Source of the DNA: Chitinimonas arctica
GTDB lineage: Bacteria; Pseudomonadota; Gammaproteobacteria; Burkholderiales; Chitinimonadaceae
Direction of reading: 5' to 3'
Assembly (NCBI RefSeq): GCF_007431345.1
Contig: NZ_CP041730.1
Span: forward strand, 1,488,001-1,552,000
Length of the DNA stretch: 64,000 nt
Made by a program: the position numbers and the translations under genes. Below, in pieces: positions 1 to 8,674 of this stretch. The stretch's first letter is position 1. Every line of letters begins with the position of its first letter. Under the pieces are notes generated by a model. The model worked only from the letters and a program-made list of their open reading frames with translations. It ran no database searches and was not told where the DNA came from.

Positions 1-1
1 C

Positions 2-178
2 AAATGCCATTTCGCCGACTGGTTGATGGCACGCCAGGACCCGGCCGATCAGGACCGCGCCCGTGCGCTGTATGAAGAGATCATCAAGGACAGCCGGCAT
101 TGGCACAGCCATGCCAAATCGATCAACAAGGAATGGCTGCAACGCGCCCGCGCCGGCGTGGCCAAAGCCACTGCTTAA
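2..178 (+). CDS. C-terminal fragment of an unidentified helical protein
   Basis: The window opens inside a gene; 58 codons and a TAA stop remain. The visible tail is hydrophilic and predicted helical, with residues such as DRARALYEEIIKDSRHW, which resembles the last helices of a tetratricopeptide-type protein. That reading is an inference from composition only. The next gene starts 9 bases after the stop, so the two are probably co-transcribed. The N-terminus is outside the window and no family can be named with confidence. Confidence 0.55.
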   Translation, partial: KCHFADWLMARQDPADQDRARALYEEIIKDSRHWHSHAKSINKEWLQRARAGVAKATA

Positions 179-187
179 AGGGTACTC

Positions 188-454
188 ATGAACACCGCCA
201 CCCATACCGGCCAAGGTCTTACCCTGGAAAAAATGCTGACCGACCTGGTGGATTTCTATGGCTGGCCCGACCTGGGCCAACGCATTGAAATCCGCTGCTT
301 CCAGGTAGACCCGAATATCAAATCCAGCCTGTCCTTTCTACGCCGCACGCCATGGGCGCGCGCCAAGGTGGAAAGCCTGTACGGCAAGTACCTACGCGAT
401 CTGGCCAAGCAATTGAAGCAGGCAGCGGCGGAACAGAACGATTCGCCGCAGTAA
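188..454 (+). CDS. VF530 family (DUF2132) small protein
   Basis: This 88-residue protein matches the VF530/DUF2132 family over nearly its whole length. Family hallmarks are the segments LTLEKMLTDLVDFYGWPDL, then IRCFQVDPNIKSSLSFLRR and TPWARAKVESLY. Members are small helical proteins annotated as possible DNA-binding proteins, but no clear cellular role is known to me. The start at 188 follows the previous stop by 9 bases, which suggests an operon with the partial gene upstream. A strong hairpin terminator follows at 466-492. Family assignment is firm; function is not. Confidence 0.85.
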   Translation: MNTATHTGQGLTLEKMLTDLVDFYGWPDLGQRIEIRCFQVDPNIKSSLSFLRRTPWARAKVESLYGKYLRDLAKQLKQAAAEQNDSPQ

Positions 455-465
455 GGCGAAAAAAA

Positions 466-492
466 GGGAGCGTCCCGGACGCTCCCTTTTTT
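466..492. terminator. Bidirectional Rho-independent terminator
   Basis: A 9-bp GC-rich stem (GGGAGCGTC / GACGCTCCC) with a 3-base loop is followed by six T on the plus strand and preceded by a run of A. It can therefore stop the VF530 operon on the plus strand and the converging Tim44-like gene on the minus strand. Confidence 0.9.
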
Positions 493-511
493 GCCTGGAT
501 GGCAACGTTTA

Positions 512-1384
512 TCAGTTCTGCTGGATACCAGCGACCACCCAACCCGCGCGGCCCTTGTTCGCCTTGGTCAAGTGCCAGATTTCGTCGAAAGGCATCGCAC
601 TGCCGTCCGCGGTTTCGCGGACCAGCCCATGGAAACGCACGCTGGCGATATCACGGTGCCCTTCCTGCACGTATTCCAGCAACTCCGCGTCCACATTGAC
701 CACATCGGTGTGATTGGATGCACCCTTGCGTTCGTTGATCTCGAGCTTCACCTCGGCAAACATCTCCGGGGTAGTGAACTCGCTGATATCGTCCAGGTCG
801 GCCTTGTCGTAGGCCGCTTGCAAACGAACATAATTGACCTTGCCCACCCGCAGGAAAGCTTCGACATCGAAGCCCGCCGGATAGACGCTGGCGCCGCCCG
901 ACGCGGCGCTGACCGGCTTGAAGGGAGTTGACCCGGCCGGTGATTTCTCGAAGGAAATCGGGCTATTGCCCGCTTGGCCGGCACCCGGCGCACCTGCGTA
1001 TTGCATCCCCTGCGCCCCCTGCATGGCCGGCTTGTTGCGATTCATGAACCAGCGGATGGCCAGGAAGGCGACCCCGGCCAACAGCGCCAACATGATGAAA
1101 TTGCCCATGCCGGCGCCAATGCCGAGATGCGAGAACAGTGCCGCCAGACCCAGCCCGGCGGCCAGGCCGGCAAGGGGGCCCATCCAGCTACGCTTGGGTG
1201 CCGGTGCTGGCGCGGCCTGTACCGGTTGATCGGCCTTGCGCTGAGGCGCGGCGTCGCGCTGCGGCGTGACATTGCGCTGCATACCCGAGGACCGTCCACC
1301 GCCGAAGCGCTTGGCTTCCGCCTCGGGCGCCAGGATGGCCACACTGACGAACAGCGCGAACAGGGTTGTGAAAAAACGCTTCAT
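512..1384 (-). CDS. Tim44-like domain protein, membrane-anchored
   Basis: The 290-residue product begins with a signal peptide (MKRFFTTLFALFVSVAILA, cleavage near AEA). A low-complexity Pro/Ala/Gln linker follows, then one or two membrane segments around residues 68-112, and a C-terminal Tim44-like domain from about residue 165 to the end. That domain is shared with mitochondrial Tim44 and MRPL45. The C-terminus shows the family pattern of an alpha/beta fold ending in FDEIWHLTKANKGRAGWVVAGIQ. Bacterial members are common in betaproteobacteria and lack a settled function; a role at the inner membrane is inferred. It converges with the VF530 gene and shares its terminator. Confidence 0.85.
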   Translation of the reverse strand: MKRFFTTLFALFVSVAILAPEAEAKRFGGGRSSGMQRNVTPQRDAAPQRKADQPVQAAPAPAPKRSWMGPLAGLAAGLGLAALFSHLGIGAGMGNFIMLALLAGVAFLAIRWFMNRNKPAMQGAQGMQYAGAPGAGQAGNSPISFEKSPAGSTPFKPVSAASGGASVYPAGFDVEAFLRVGKVNYVRLQAAYDKADLDDISEFTTPEMFAEVKLEINERKGASNHTDVVNVDAELLEYVQEGHRDIASVRFHGLVRETADGSAMPFDEIWHLTKANKGRAGWVVAGIQQN

Positions 1385-1643
1385 TTCAGCTTACTCCTAT
1401 TGAAAGCCGGCTTAGACAGACTCAATCGAGCCAGGCCGAACGAATTGCCATGCCTGGCCAAAGCGGGCCAGTCATTCCCATCATAGATGGATGCGGGCTC
1501 GCGATATTACAAGCGATCTGCTTTGACAGGGAGTTTCGTAGACCACGCCCAATAAAAAAGGTTCACGCCTATCGCCATCGGCAAAGCCGGCCAGGCGCAT
1601 TAAACTGCGGCATCGATGGACTCATGCCCAAGGTATCAAAGCC

Positions 1644-2777
1644 ATGCCCCCCTCCCCTCTTTCTACCGCTGCGGAACGCCAAGCGCTTCGCCGCCAATGC
1701 GATATCGTCGTACCCGGGTTTCCGCAGCTTTCACCCGCAGCGGAGTTTCGTGCCCTGGCCGACTGGTGCGAGGCCAAGCAGATCGAGCATGACAGCTATG
1801 GCGAGGGCGAGTTGCTGGCCAGCCTCGAAAGCAAGCTGGCCAAGCTGTTGGGCAAACCGGCGGCGGTTTTTATGCCCAGCGGCATCATGGCGCAATTGGC
1901 GGCGGTGCAGATTTGGGCGGAACTCAGCGGCCACCCGCGCTTTGGCATGCATCCGACTTCGCACTTGGCCATCCATGAGGAAGAAGCCTATCAGGCACTG
2001 CTCAAACTGCATGGCGTGCCGGTCGGCAATCGCTTGCGGCCCATCACGGCGGCCGACCTCGAGGCGGTCAAACAGCCACTGGCCTGCCTGCTGGTGGAGC
2101 TCCCCATCCGCGAAGCGGGTGGCCAGCTGCCAAGCTGGGAAGCCTTGCAGGCACTCAAGGCCAAGGCAGCCGAGCGCCATCTGCCCCTGCATATGGATGG
2201 CGCCCGGCTATGGGAAAGCCGCGCCTATTACAATCGATCCCATGCCGAGATAGCGGCGGGGTTCGATTCGGTGTATGTCTCCCTCTACAAGGGCATAGGG
2301 GGCGTGGCCGGCGCGGTGCTGGCCGGCGAGGCCGACTTTATCGCCAATGCACGTTTGTGGCAGCGCCGCATGGGCGGGGTGCTGGTACAGCAGAGCCCGA
2401 TGGCCGCCTCCGCCGCCATGCGCCTGGACGAACGCCTGGCACAAATGGATGCCTGCTATCAGCGTACCCTGGATCTGGCCGAAGGCTTGCGTCGCATCGC
2501 CGGTTTGCGCGTCAATCCCGCCGTGCCACACACCAATATGCTGCACCTCTACTTCGATGCGGAGGCCGAAGTGGTGATGTCCGCCCGCGATGCGCTGGCG
2601 AAGTCGGATCGCTGCTGGCTGATCGGCAATGTGCGCGCCACGGAGGTACCTGGCTGGAGCTATACCGAGCTCAATGTGGGCGGCAACCTGCTCACGCTGG
2701 AGAACGCGCAAGTCATGCCGTGGTTCGAGCAACTGCTCGCGGCATGCCGGGCAAGCCGAAACGACGCCGGCGGTTGA
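1644..2777 (+). CDS. PLP-dependent threonine aldolase / beta-eliminating lyase family enzyme
   Basis: This 377-residue fold-type I PLP enzyme resembles low-specificity threonine aldolases, which split beta-hydroxy amino acids into glycine and an aldehyde. Evidence includes the PLP-binding aspartate in LPLHMDGARLW (about residues 180-190), the Schiff-base lysine in YVSLYKGIGGVAGAVLAG, and an N-terminal substrate region with MPSGIMAQLAAVQ. The small-domain tail NVGGNLLTLENAQVM also fits the family. The substrate cannot be fixed from sequence. No strong ribosome-binding site precedes the ATG at 1644. A DUF938 methyltransferase follows 33 bases downstream and may share the transcript. Confidence 0.8.
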   Translation: MPPSPLSTAAERQALRRQCDIVVPGFPQLSPAAEFRALADWCEAKQIEHDSYGEGELLASLESKLAKLLGKPAAVFMPSGIMAQLAAVQIWAELSGHPRFGMHPTSHLAIHEEEAYQALLKLHGVPVGNRLRPITAADLEAVKQPLACLLVELPIREAGGQLPSWEALQALKAKAAERHLPLHMDGARLWESRAYYNRSHAEIAAGFDSVYVSLYKGIGGVAGAVLAGEADFIANARLWQRRMGGVLVQQSPMAASAAMRLDERLAQMDACYQRTLDLAEGLRRIAGLRVNPAVPHTNMLHLYFDAEAEVVMSARDALAKSDRCWLIGNVRATEVPGWSYTELNVGGNLLTLENAQVMPWFEQLLAACRASRNDAGG

Positions 2778-2810
2778 AACGCCGCCGCCCTGCCATTTGG
2801 AGCAGAAATC

Positions 2811-3407
2811 ATGGAAAAGCCATACTCGCCGGCCTGCGAGCGCAACCGCGATCCCATCCTGGCGCAATTGCGCGACCACTTCCGCGATAGCCGGCGGGTG
2901 CTGGAAATCGGCAGCGGTACGGGCCAGCACGCCGTGCATTTCGCTCAAGCGCTTCCTTATCTGACGTGGCAGACGTCGGACCGGCCCGCCCATCTCGCCG
3001 GCATCCACGCCTGGCTGGACGAAGCCGCCCTGCCGAATACGCCGGCACCGCTGGCCTTCGATGTAGACGAGGCATGGCCAAGCGGCACCTTCGATGCCAT
3101 ATTCAGCGCCAATACCCTGCATATCATGAGCTGGGCGCAGGTTGAACGGCTGTTCGCCGGGCTACCGGGGCTTTTGGCGGACAACGCCAGGGTGGTTATC
3201 TACGGCCCTTTCAACTATCAAGGGCAATTCACCAGCCTGAGCAATGCGGCCTTCGACGCCTCGCTCAAAGCCCAGGACCCACAAAAAGGCATACGCGATT
3301 TCGAGGCGATTTTCGAACTGGCCCAACAGGCCGGTCTCGACATGCTCGAGGACCATGCCATGCCGGCCAACAATCGCTGCCTGGCGTGGCGCACACGGCG
3401 GGGGTGA
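2811..3407 (+). CDS. DUF938 SAM-dependent methyltransferase
   Basis: This 198-residue class I methyltransferase of the DUF938 family has the SAM-binding loop VLEIGSGTGQHAVHFAQALP near residues 30-49. The acidic residue of motif II lies in the stretch after TWQTSDR, and FDAIFSANTLHIMSW follows. The N-terminus SPACERNRDPILAQL is characteristic of the family, where it reads SPAAERNK..PIL. The substrate is unknown. It starts 33 bases after the aldolase-like gene and is probably in the same operon. Confidence 0.85.
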   Translation: MEKPYSPACERNRDPILAQLRDHFRDSRRVLEIGSGTGQHAVHFAQALPYLTWQTSDRPAHLAGIHAWLDEAALPNTPAPLAFDVDEAWPSGTFDAIFSANTLHIMSWAQVERLFAGLPGLLADNARVVIYGPFNYQGQFTSLSNAAFDASLKAQDPQKGIRDFEAIFELAQQAGLDMLEDHAMPANNRCLAWRTRRG

Positions 3408-3537
3408 AAGGCGCCCGTCGGCGTCTGATTTTCACACCATACGAGGTAGAAACAGGGTCACTTCAGTTACGGTCGTTTATTCCTTAACGAAACATGGGTA
3501 GCATAGAATGCATACAAATTCGCATAAGAGACGCCGC

Positions 3538-5073
3538 ATGAAATCCGCCTACGCCCTACTCGCCGCCGTCTTGCTTGGCAGCGCGACCTTCAGCGCCCAA
3601 GCCGCCACCACCCATCAGCCAAGCGGGATCGCTTGGCAAAAGGGAGATGTGCCGGCCGCTTTTGCCCAGGCCAAGGCTGCCAAGAAACCGCTATTCCTGT
3701 ATTGGGGCGCTGGCTGGTGCCCACCATGCAACCAGGTCAAGGCAACCATTTTCAATCAGGAAGCCTTTATCGAGCGTACCCGTCAGTTCATACCGGTCTA
3801 TCTGGACGGCGATAGCCCCGATGCGCAAAAGTTGGGCGCCCAATTCAAGGTGCGCGGCTATCCCACCATGATCCTGTTCAAACCGGACGGCACCGAAATC
3901 ACCCGGCTTCCGGGCGAGGTCGATGCGGATCGCTACCTGAAGGTATTGACCCTGGGCCTGACGGCGGCACGGCCGGTCAAGGCCACCCTGGCGGCCGCGC
4001 TGGTCGATGGCAGCAAGTTGGCGGCCGATGAATGGCGTCTGCTGGCCGACTATTCCTGGGATACCGACGAGGCCCAGCTGGTCGCGCCGGACAAGCTCGC
4101 CGCCACACTGCAGAAGCTGGCCAGGTCCGTGCCTGCCCAACAGGCGGATATTGCCGCGCGCCTGCAATTGAAAGCGCTGGCCGCAGCCGGCAACGGCAAG
4201 GATGCAGCGGTGGACAAGGCGGCCGGGCTAACCACCTTGACCGCTGTCCTGGCCAATCCGCGCCTGACCCGCGACAACTTCGACGTCCTGGTGAACTACG
4301 CACCGGATATCGTGGCCACCGTTACGGCAGCCAAGTCGGCGCCGCGTGCACAACTGCTGGCCGGCTGGCAGGCAGCGCTGCAAAAACTGTCCAGCGACGG
4401 CACGCTTTCCACCGCCGACCGCCTGGGCGCGGTGATCGCGCAGATTTCGCTGGCGCAGTTGGACAAGGATAAGGAGGCCCTGCCGCCAGCGCTGCTGAAA
4501 ACCGTCAGGGAGCGGGTAGCGCAAGCCGACAAGGCGACCACCAATGGCTACGAGCGCCACGTGGTCATCAGCACGGCCGCCGATGCGCTCAGCAGCGCCG
4601 GCCTGTTGGACGAGTCGGATAAATTGCTGCAGGCGGAACTGAAGCGCTCGCAATCGCCCTACTACTTTATGCTGGCCTTGGCCGGCAACGCCAAGGAGCG
4701 GGGCGACAAGGTCGCGGCCTTGAATTGGTATGAACAGGCCTACCATGCCTCCGAGGGGCCGGCTACCCGCCTGCAGTGGGGTGTGACTTATATCAACGGC
4801 ATCATCGAACTGAGCCCGCAGGACGATGCCCGCCTGGACAAGGCCGTGCAAAGCGTATTCAAGGAACTGGGGGAATCGCAGAATGTGTTCTACGAACGCA
4901 ACCGCCGTTCGCTGGAAAAGCTGGTGAGCAAGCTGGCCGCCTGGAACAAGGGCAAACAGCATGAGGCCAGTATCAAGCTGGTGCAAACCCGGATCGAAGG
5001 GCTGTGCAGCAAGCTGCCAGCCAGCGATCCGCAGCGGGTCACCTGCCTGGGATTGCTCAAGCCGAAGGCATAG
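3538..5073 (+). CDS. Exported thioredoxin-fold protein with long helical C-terminus
   Basis: The product (511 residues from this start) has a signal peptide MKSAYALLAAVLLGSATFSA cleaved near AQA-AT. A periplasmic thioredoxin domain (about residues 20-140) carries the redox motif WCPPC and the cis-proline region VRGYPTMILFKPDG. The remaining 350 residues are alanine-rich helices that look like TPR or ARM-type repeats. The likely role is thiol-disulfide exchange or folding in the periplasm; the partner is unknown. I chose the ATG at 3538 over 3508 because it directly begins the signal peptide and has AAGAG about 8 bases upstream. A terminator follows at 5096. Confidence 0.8.
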   Translation: MKSAYALLAAVLLGSATFSAQAATTHQPSGIAWQKGDVPAAFAQAKAAKKPLFLYWGAGWCPPCNQVKATIFNQEAFIERTRQFIPVYLDGDSPDAQKLGAQFKVRGYPTMILFKPDGTEITRLPGEVDADRYLKVLTLGLTAARPVKATLAAALVDGSKLAADEWRLLADYSWDTDEAQLVAPDKLAATLQKLARSVPAQQADIAARLQLKALAAAGNGKDAAVDKAAGLTTLTAVLANPRLTRDNFDVLVNYAPDIVATVTAAKSAPRAQLLAGWQAALQKLSSDGTLSTADRLGAVIAQISLAQLDKDKEALPPALLKTVRERVAQADKATTNGYERHVVISTAADALSSAGLLDESDKLLQAELKRSQSPYYFMLALAGNAKERGDKVAALNWYEQAYHASEGPATRLQWGVTYINGIIELSPQDDARLDKAVQSVFKELGESQNVFYERNRRSLEKLVSKLAAWNKGKQHEASIKLVQTRIEGLCSKLPASDPQRVTCLGLLKPKA

Positions 5074-5095
5074 CGCGGCACCCCGCCCGGACTAA

Positions 5096-5122
5096 AGCCA
5101 GCCGGTCAGGCTGGCTTTTTTT
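5096..5122 (+). terminator. Rho-independent terminator
   Basis: An 8-bp stem (AGCCAGCC / GGCTGGCT) with a 5-base loop is followed by a run of T, 23 bases after the stop of the thioredoxin-fold gene. Confidence 0.88.
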
Positions 5123-5297
5123 CGCTCGCGTGCCGTACGGCGGCACGACATGCCACGCTTGCCCACACGGTCCGGCTTGCTTATTGAACTTCAAGCAATT
5201 AGTAAAAATAAAATGCAAAATTCGAAAGAAAACCCGCCACGTAACCCGAAAGTCACATGTACTTATAATCCAATTAACATCGACGGGAATTTTTAAT

Positions 5298-6119
5298 ATG
5301 TTCGATTCCATCAATCCGGGCCAACCCGCTCCCCCTTCCATGGACGATATAACCGCCGCGCATCAGGAAGACGCGATGGCAACGAGCAGGAAAAGAAAGC
5401 ATCCCGACCCAAAATCAGGCAAAAAGCAAAGCCATCTGGAAACAGCCCAATTCGAGATACGCACACTGACGGAGAAGGATCTCGCCAATTACAGATTGTT
5501 ATTTAACGACGGCACCGCATTAAAAAAATACGGCTATCAGAAGCCGACACCGAATAAACTGGAGAGCAACCTGGCCAAATGGACCGAGCAAAGCAAGCAC
5601 CACTTACCGTGGGTGTATGCCGTCTATTCCAGGCACTCGTCCACCTTCGCAGGGCATGCAATGCTGGAAGAATTCAACGAACCTCGGAGTCTGGACGCCC
5701 CCGAGAACTACACGCCACCGCCTTCCATTCGATTTAGCTGCCTCCTTAAAGACAACTACCAGGCTGAGGACGTGAGCGAAATTACCGACGCAGTATGCGC
5801 TGATTACGCTCGGCATAATAACAACCTGGATCCAACAACAACCAGCGCACGCAAACCAGTAAAATTTTTTATTAAATACGGCGACACTTTTATACTTTCC
5901 GCTTACCAGCACGCAGGTATTACTTGCTCTTCGGCCGAACGCTCCATCCAAAGTTGCAGCTTGGCGCACAAGAGTTCGGGGTATATTTTCCATCACCCAC
6001 AGCAAGAGGGAGATCCACGCAGGTCAACCGGCAATCTTCTAGCAGAGAAGATGCAGATCTATGCAGATCGCAGGCTCGCCATCATTGCCAGAAATCAAGC
6101 TGCGGGCACGCAACTATAA
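5298..6119 (+). CDS. Orphan protein, possible GNAT-like fold, atypical composition
   Basis: This 273-residue protein has no confident family match. Residues from about 50 onward (FEIRTLTEKDLANYRLLF, then VYAVYSRHSSTFAGHAMLEE) look faintly like the start and central strands of a GNAT acetyltransferase, but the acetyl-CoA loop is not obvious. The N-terminus is disordered and contains a basic patch, RKRKHPDPKSGKK. The gene and its upstream region are richer in A/T and in codons such as AAA, AAT and TTA than the neighbours, which suggests recent acquisition. The ATG at 5298 is chosen because the region before it is AT-rich, promoter-like and lies beyond the previous terminator. Confidence 0.6.
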   Translation: MFDSINPGQPAPPSMDDITAAHQEDAMATSRKRKHPDPKSGKKQSHLETAQFEIRTLTEKDLANYRLLFNDGTALKKYGYQKPTPNKLESNLAKWTEQSKHHLPWVYAVYSRHSSTFAGHAMLEEFNEPRSLDAPENYTPPPSIRFSCLLKDNYQAEDVSEITDAVCADYARHNNNLDPTTTSARKPVKFFIKYGDTFILSAYQHAGITCSSAERSIQSCSLAHKSSGYIFHHPQQEGDPRRSTGNLLAEKMQIYADRRLAIIARNQAAGTQL

Positions 6120-6221
6120 TTGCGCCGATATTGCTGTTGGCAGGCTGCGGTTGTCGCCCCGAAAACAATGACAACCACGCCTGCAAAGCGGCATCTATAG
6201 CGCGCACCCCATGGATCCGGC

Positions 6222-6728
6222 TCAGAACGCGCCGAGGAAATCCTTCTTGCCGACTTGCAAGCCGTTATGGCGGAGGATGGCGTAGGCCGTGGTGATATGG
6301 AAGTAGAAATTGGGCAGCACATAGGTCAGCAGATAAGGCTGGCCCTGGAAGCGGGTCTCCTTATCGCGGCGCTTGAGGACAATGGCGCGGTCTTCGCTGC
6401 CGTCGATCTGCTCGACACTGACGCTTTGGATAAAGGCGATCGTCTTGGCGATGCGGGCCTGCAACTCGGGGAAGCTCGCTTCGGTATCGGGATAGCTGGG
6501 AACCTCGATGCCGGCCAATAGCGCGGCGCAGGTCTTGGCGGCATCCGCTGCGATCTGCACCTGACGGTTGAGCGGGAACATATCGGGCGCCAGACGGGCA
6601 TTGATCAGCACGGCTGGATCGATCTTGCGCACTTCCGCGTCGGCGGCCGCTTTTTCCAGAATGGCCGACAGGTTGCCTAGCAGGCGCACAAAGACAGGGA
6701 CGGACGCTTGGTACATGGACAGGGACAT
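6222..6728 (-). CDS. DUF1993 domain protein
   Basis: This 168-residue protein matches DUF1993, a four-helix-bundle family distantly related to DinB. It begins MSLSMYQASVPVFVRLLGNL, as most family members do, and ends with the conserved FYFHITTAYAILRHNGLQVG, GKKDFLG pattern. Family function is unknown. The start at 6728 is preceded by GGAGTG at good spacing. The gene sits 50 bases downstream of srkA on the same strand and may be read through from it. Confidence 0.85.
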   Translation of the reverse strand: MSLSMYQASVPVFVRLLGNLSAILEKAAADAEVRKIDPAVLINARLAPDMFPLNRQVQIAADAAKTCAALLAGIEVPSYPDTEASFPELQARIAKTIAFIQSVSVEQIDGSEDRAIVLKRRDKETRFQGQPYLLTYVLPNFYFHITTAYAILRHNGLQVGKKDFLGAF

Positions 6729-6778
6729 CTTGTTCACTCCAGGTAGTGGGGAAGAATGCATTGAATGTATAGACAGGA

Positions 6779-7759
6779 TCAAACCGGCCAAAGCGGCGGT
6801 TCGTCCATCTGCGCGATCTGCTCGCGTAACTCCAGGATGCGCTGCTCCCAGTAATGGGCGGTACCAAACCAGGTGAAAGCAGCGGGAAAGGCAGGATCGT
6901 GCCAGCGCCGCGCGAGCCAGGCGCTGTAGTGAAGCAGCCGGAGGGTCCGCAAGGCCTCGATCAGATGGAGCTCGCGGCTGGGGAATTCGCAGAAGTCTTC
7001 GTAGCCGGCCAGAATATCGCTCAATTGGCGCACCTGGTCGGCGCGCTCGCCCGACAACAACATCCACAGATCCTGGATCGCCGGTCCGCTGCGGCTATCG
7101 TCGAAATCGACGAAATGTGGTCCGGCGTCGGTCCACAGGATATTGCTCGCGTGGCAATCGCCATGCAGACGCAATTGCTTGACCTGGCCAGCCCGATCGA
7201 AGCTTCGACGCACACCGTCGAGGGCTTGCCTGCTGACTTCGCGATAGGTATCGCGCAAGTCCTGCGGGAGAAAGTCGCTGGCCAGCAACCAGGCCACCGG
7301 CTCTTCGCCGAAGCTGGCGATATCGATGGCCGGCCGCGCGATAAAGGGCCGCGTGGCGCCTTTCGCATGGATGCGGCCAAGAAAACGGCCTAACCATTCC
7401 AGCACCGCGGGGTCGTCCAGTTCCGGGGTGCGGCCACCGCGGCGAGGAAACACCGAAAAAGCGAAACCAGCGTGATGATGCAAGGTCCGGCCACCGATCT
7501 CCAGCGCACCCACCACCGGAATCTCGGCGGCGGCCAGTTCGGCCACGAAGGCATGGTCTTCGAGAATTTGCGCGTCGCTCCAGCGCGCCGGCCGGTAGAA
7601 CTTGGCGATCAGCGGCGGGCCATCGTCCATGCCCACCTGGTAGACGCGATTCTCATAGCTGTTCAGCGCCAACAGGCTACCGCTGACGGGCAATTCAAGC
7701 GATTCGAGGGCTTGTAACAGGCAGTCCGGCGTCAAGCCGGCATAGGGGGGAGCATTCAT
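6779..7759 (-). CDS. srkA: Stress response serine/threonine kinase A (SrkA/YihE)
   Basis: This 326-residue protein is a full-length match to SrkA, a cytoplasmic kinase of the aminoglycoside/choline-kinase fold. In E. coli it protects against stress-induced death, and it lies there beside dsbA. Catalytic elements are visible: LHGDCHASNIL (catalytic Asp and Asn) and FVDFDDSRSGP (metal-binding DFD-type motif). The N-terminal lobe contains LNSYENRVYQVG, typical of the family, and the lysine in LIAKFYRP likely contacts ATP. Length equals the usual 325-330 residues. Confidence 0.92.
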   Translation of the reverse strand: MNAPPYAGLTPDCLLQALESLELPVSGSLLALNSYENRVYQVGMDDGPPLIAKFYRPARWSDAQILEDHAFVAELAAAEIPVVGALEIGGRTLHHHAGFAFSVFPRRGGRTPELDDPAVLEWLGRFLGRIHAKGATRPFIARPAIDIASFGEEPVAWLLASDFLPQDLRDTYREVSRQALDGVRRSFDRAGQVKQLRLHGDCHASNILWTDAGPHFVDFDDSRSGPAIQDLWMLLSGERADQVRQLSDILAGYEDFCEFPSRELHLIEALRTLRLLHYSAWLARRWHDPAFPAAFTWFGTAHYWEQRILELREQIAQMDEPPLWPV

Positions 7760-7812
7760 GCCGCCATTCTAGTGCAGGGCGGCGTCCCGGCGTTGATCGT
7801 CTTGCGGCCGGC

Positions 7813-8538
7813 TCACTGGTAGCGTGACAGGATGCGCGCCAGGGTGCCGTCGCGCCGCAGCTGCCGCATGGTGGCGTCAAAGCGCGCCATGATGTCGAGA
7901 TAGCGCGATTTCCGGCCTATGCACAGATGCAGCGAACGTTCAGCCACGCGGTTCAGCGCCTTTACCTGGCCATTCAGCTTAAGGACACGCAGGTAGTAAT
8001 TCACCACGGTCGGGCTATCGGGCAGCACGTCGATCCGGCCAGCCACCAGCATGCGCAACAGCGGTTCCACGGTGGGGTTGCGATCGATCTCCATGCCGGC
8101 CAAATGCTCATCGACCCAATTGTTGCCATTCAGCGAACCTATACGGAAGGGTTGCAGTTGCGACGGTTTGTCGACGCGGGCCAAATCCGGCAAACGGGGA
8201 TGATTGCTGGCGGTGTACAGCACCACACTCCAGTCGGCCATCGGCTGCTCGCTGATGACCGTGTACTGACGGCGCCGTTCGCTGGGATAAGCCACGAAGG
8301 CATCGGCCACACCCTGCTCCACATACAGCTGGGCGCGCGCCCAGGGCAGTATCTCGATGCTCAACGGCACCTGCATGCGGCGGGCAATGACTTCCTGCAA
8401 TATCTCTACTTCCAGGCCCTTTGGCCCTTGCTCGCCCATCCAGCTATAGGGCGCGTATTCCGCTAATACCACGCGAAACGGCGCGGCCGAAACCGTGGCG
8501 GCAAGCAGTAGCCAGATGAGCGGGATAAGCCGGAACAT
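7813..8538 (-). CDS. Periplasmic solute-binding protein, family 3 (ABC-type)
   Basis: This 241-residue protein has a signal peptide (MFRLIPLIWLLLAATVSA) and a single SBP_bac_3 domain. The opening FRVVLAEYAPYSWMGEQGPK, then EILPWARAQLYVEQGVADAF, is the typical polar amino-acid binding fold. No permease or ATPase gene lies beside it, as with the three similar proteins at 9,944, 39,459 and 46,407. Such lone proteins are abundant in Neisseriales-like bacteria and may act as sensors or scavengers rather than as transport partners. The ligand is unknown. Confidence 0.85.
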   Translation of the reverse strand: MFRLIPLIWLLLAATVSAAPFRVVLAEYAPYSWMGEQGPKGLEVEILQEVIARRMQVPLSIEILPWARAQLYVEQGVADAFVAYPSERRRQYTVISEQPMADWSVVLYTASNHPRLPDLARVDKPSQLQPFRIGSLNGNNWVDEHLAGMEIDRNPTVEPLLRMLVAGRIDVLPDSPTVVNYYLRVLKLNGQVKALNRVAERSLHLCIGRKSRYLDIMARFDATMRQLRRDGTLARILSRYQ

Positions 8539-8674
8539 GGTCGAGTGGGATCTAAGCGCCTGCCCTCAGCATAGACGGGAATCCGCGGCGCATTGCCCGG
8601 CTTCCCGCGAGCCGGGTAGCCGGGCACCACGCTTGCCACGCCACCGATACGCGCGGGCGTAGTAAGCTCACGCC

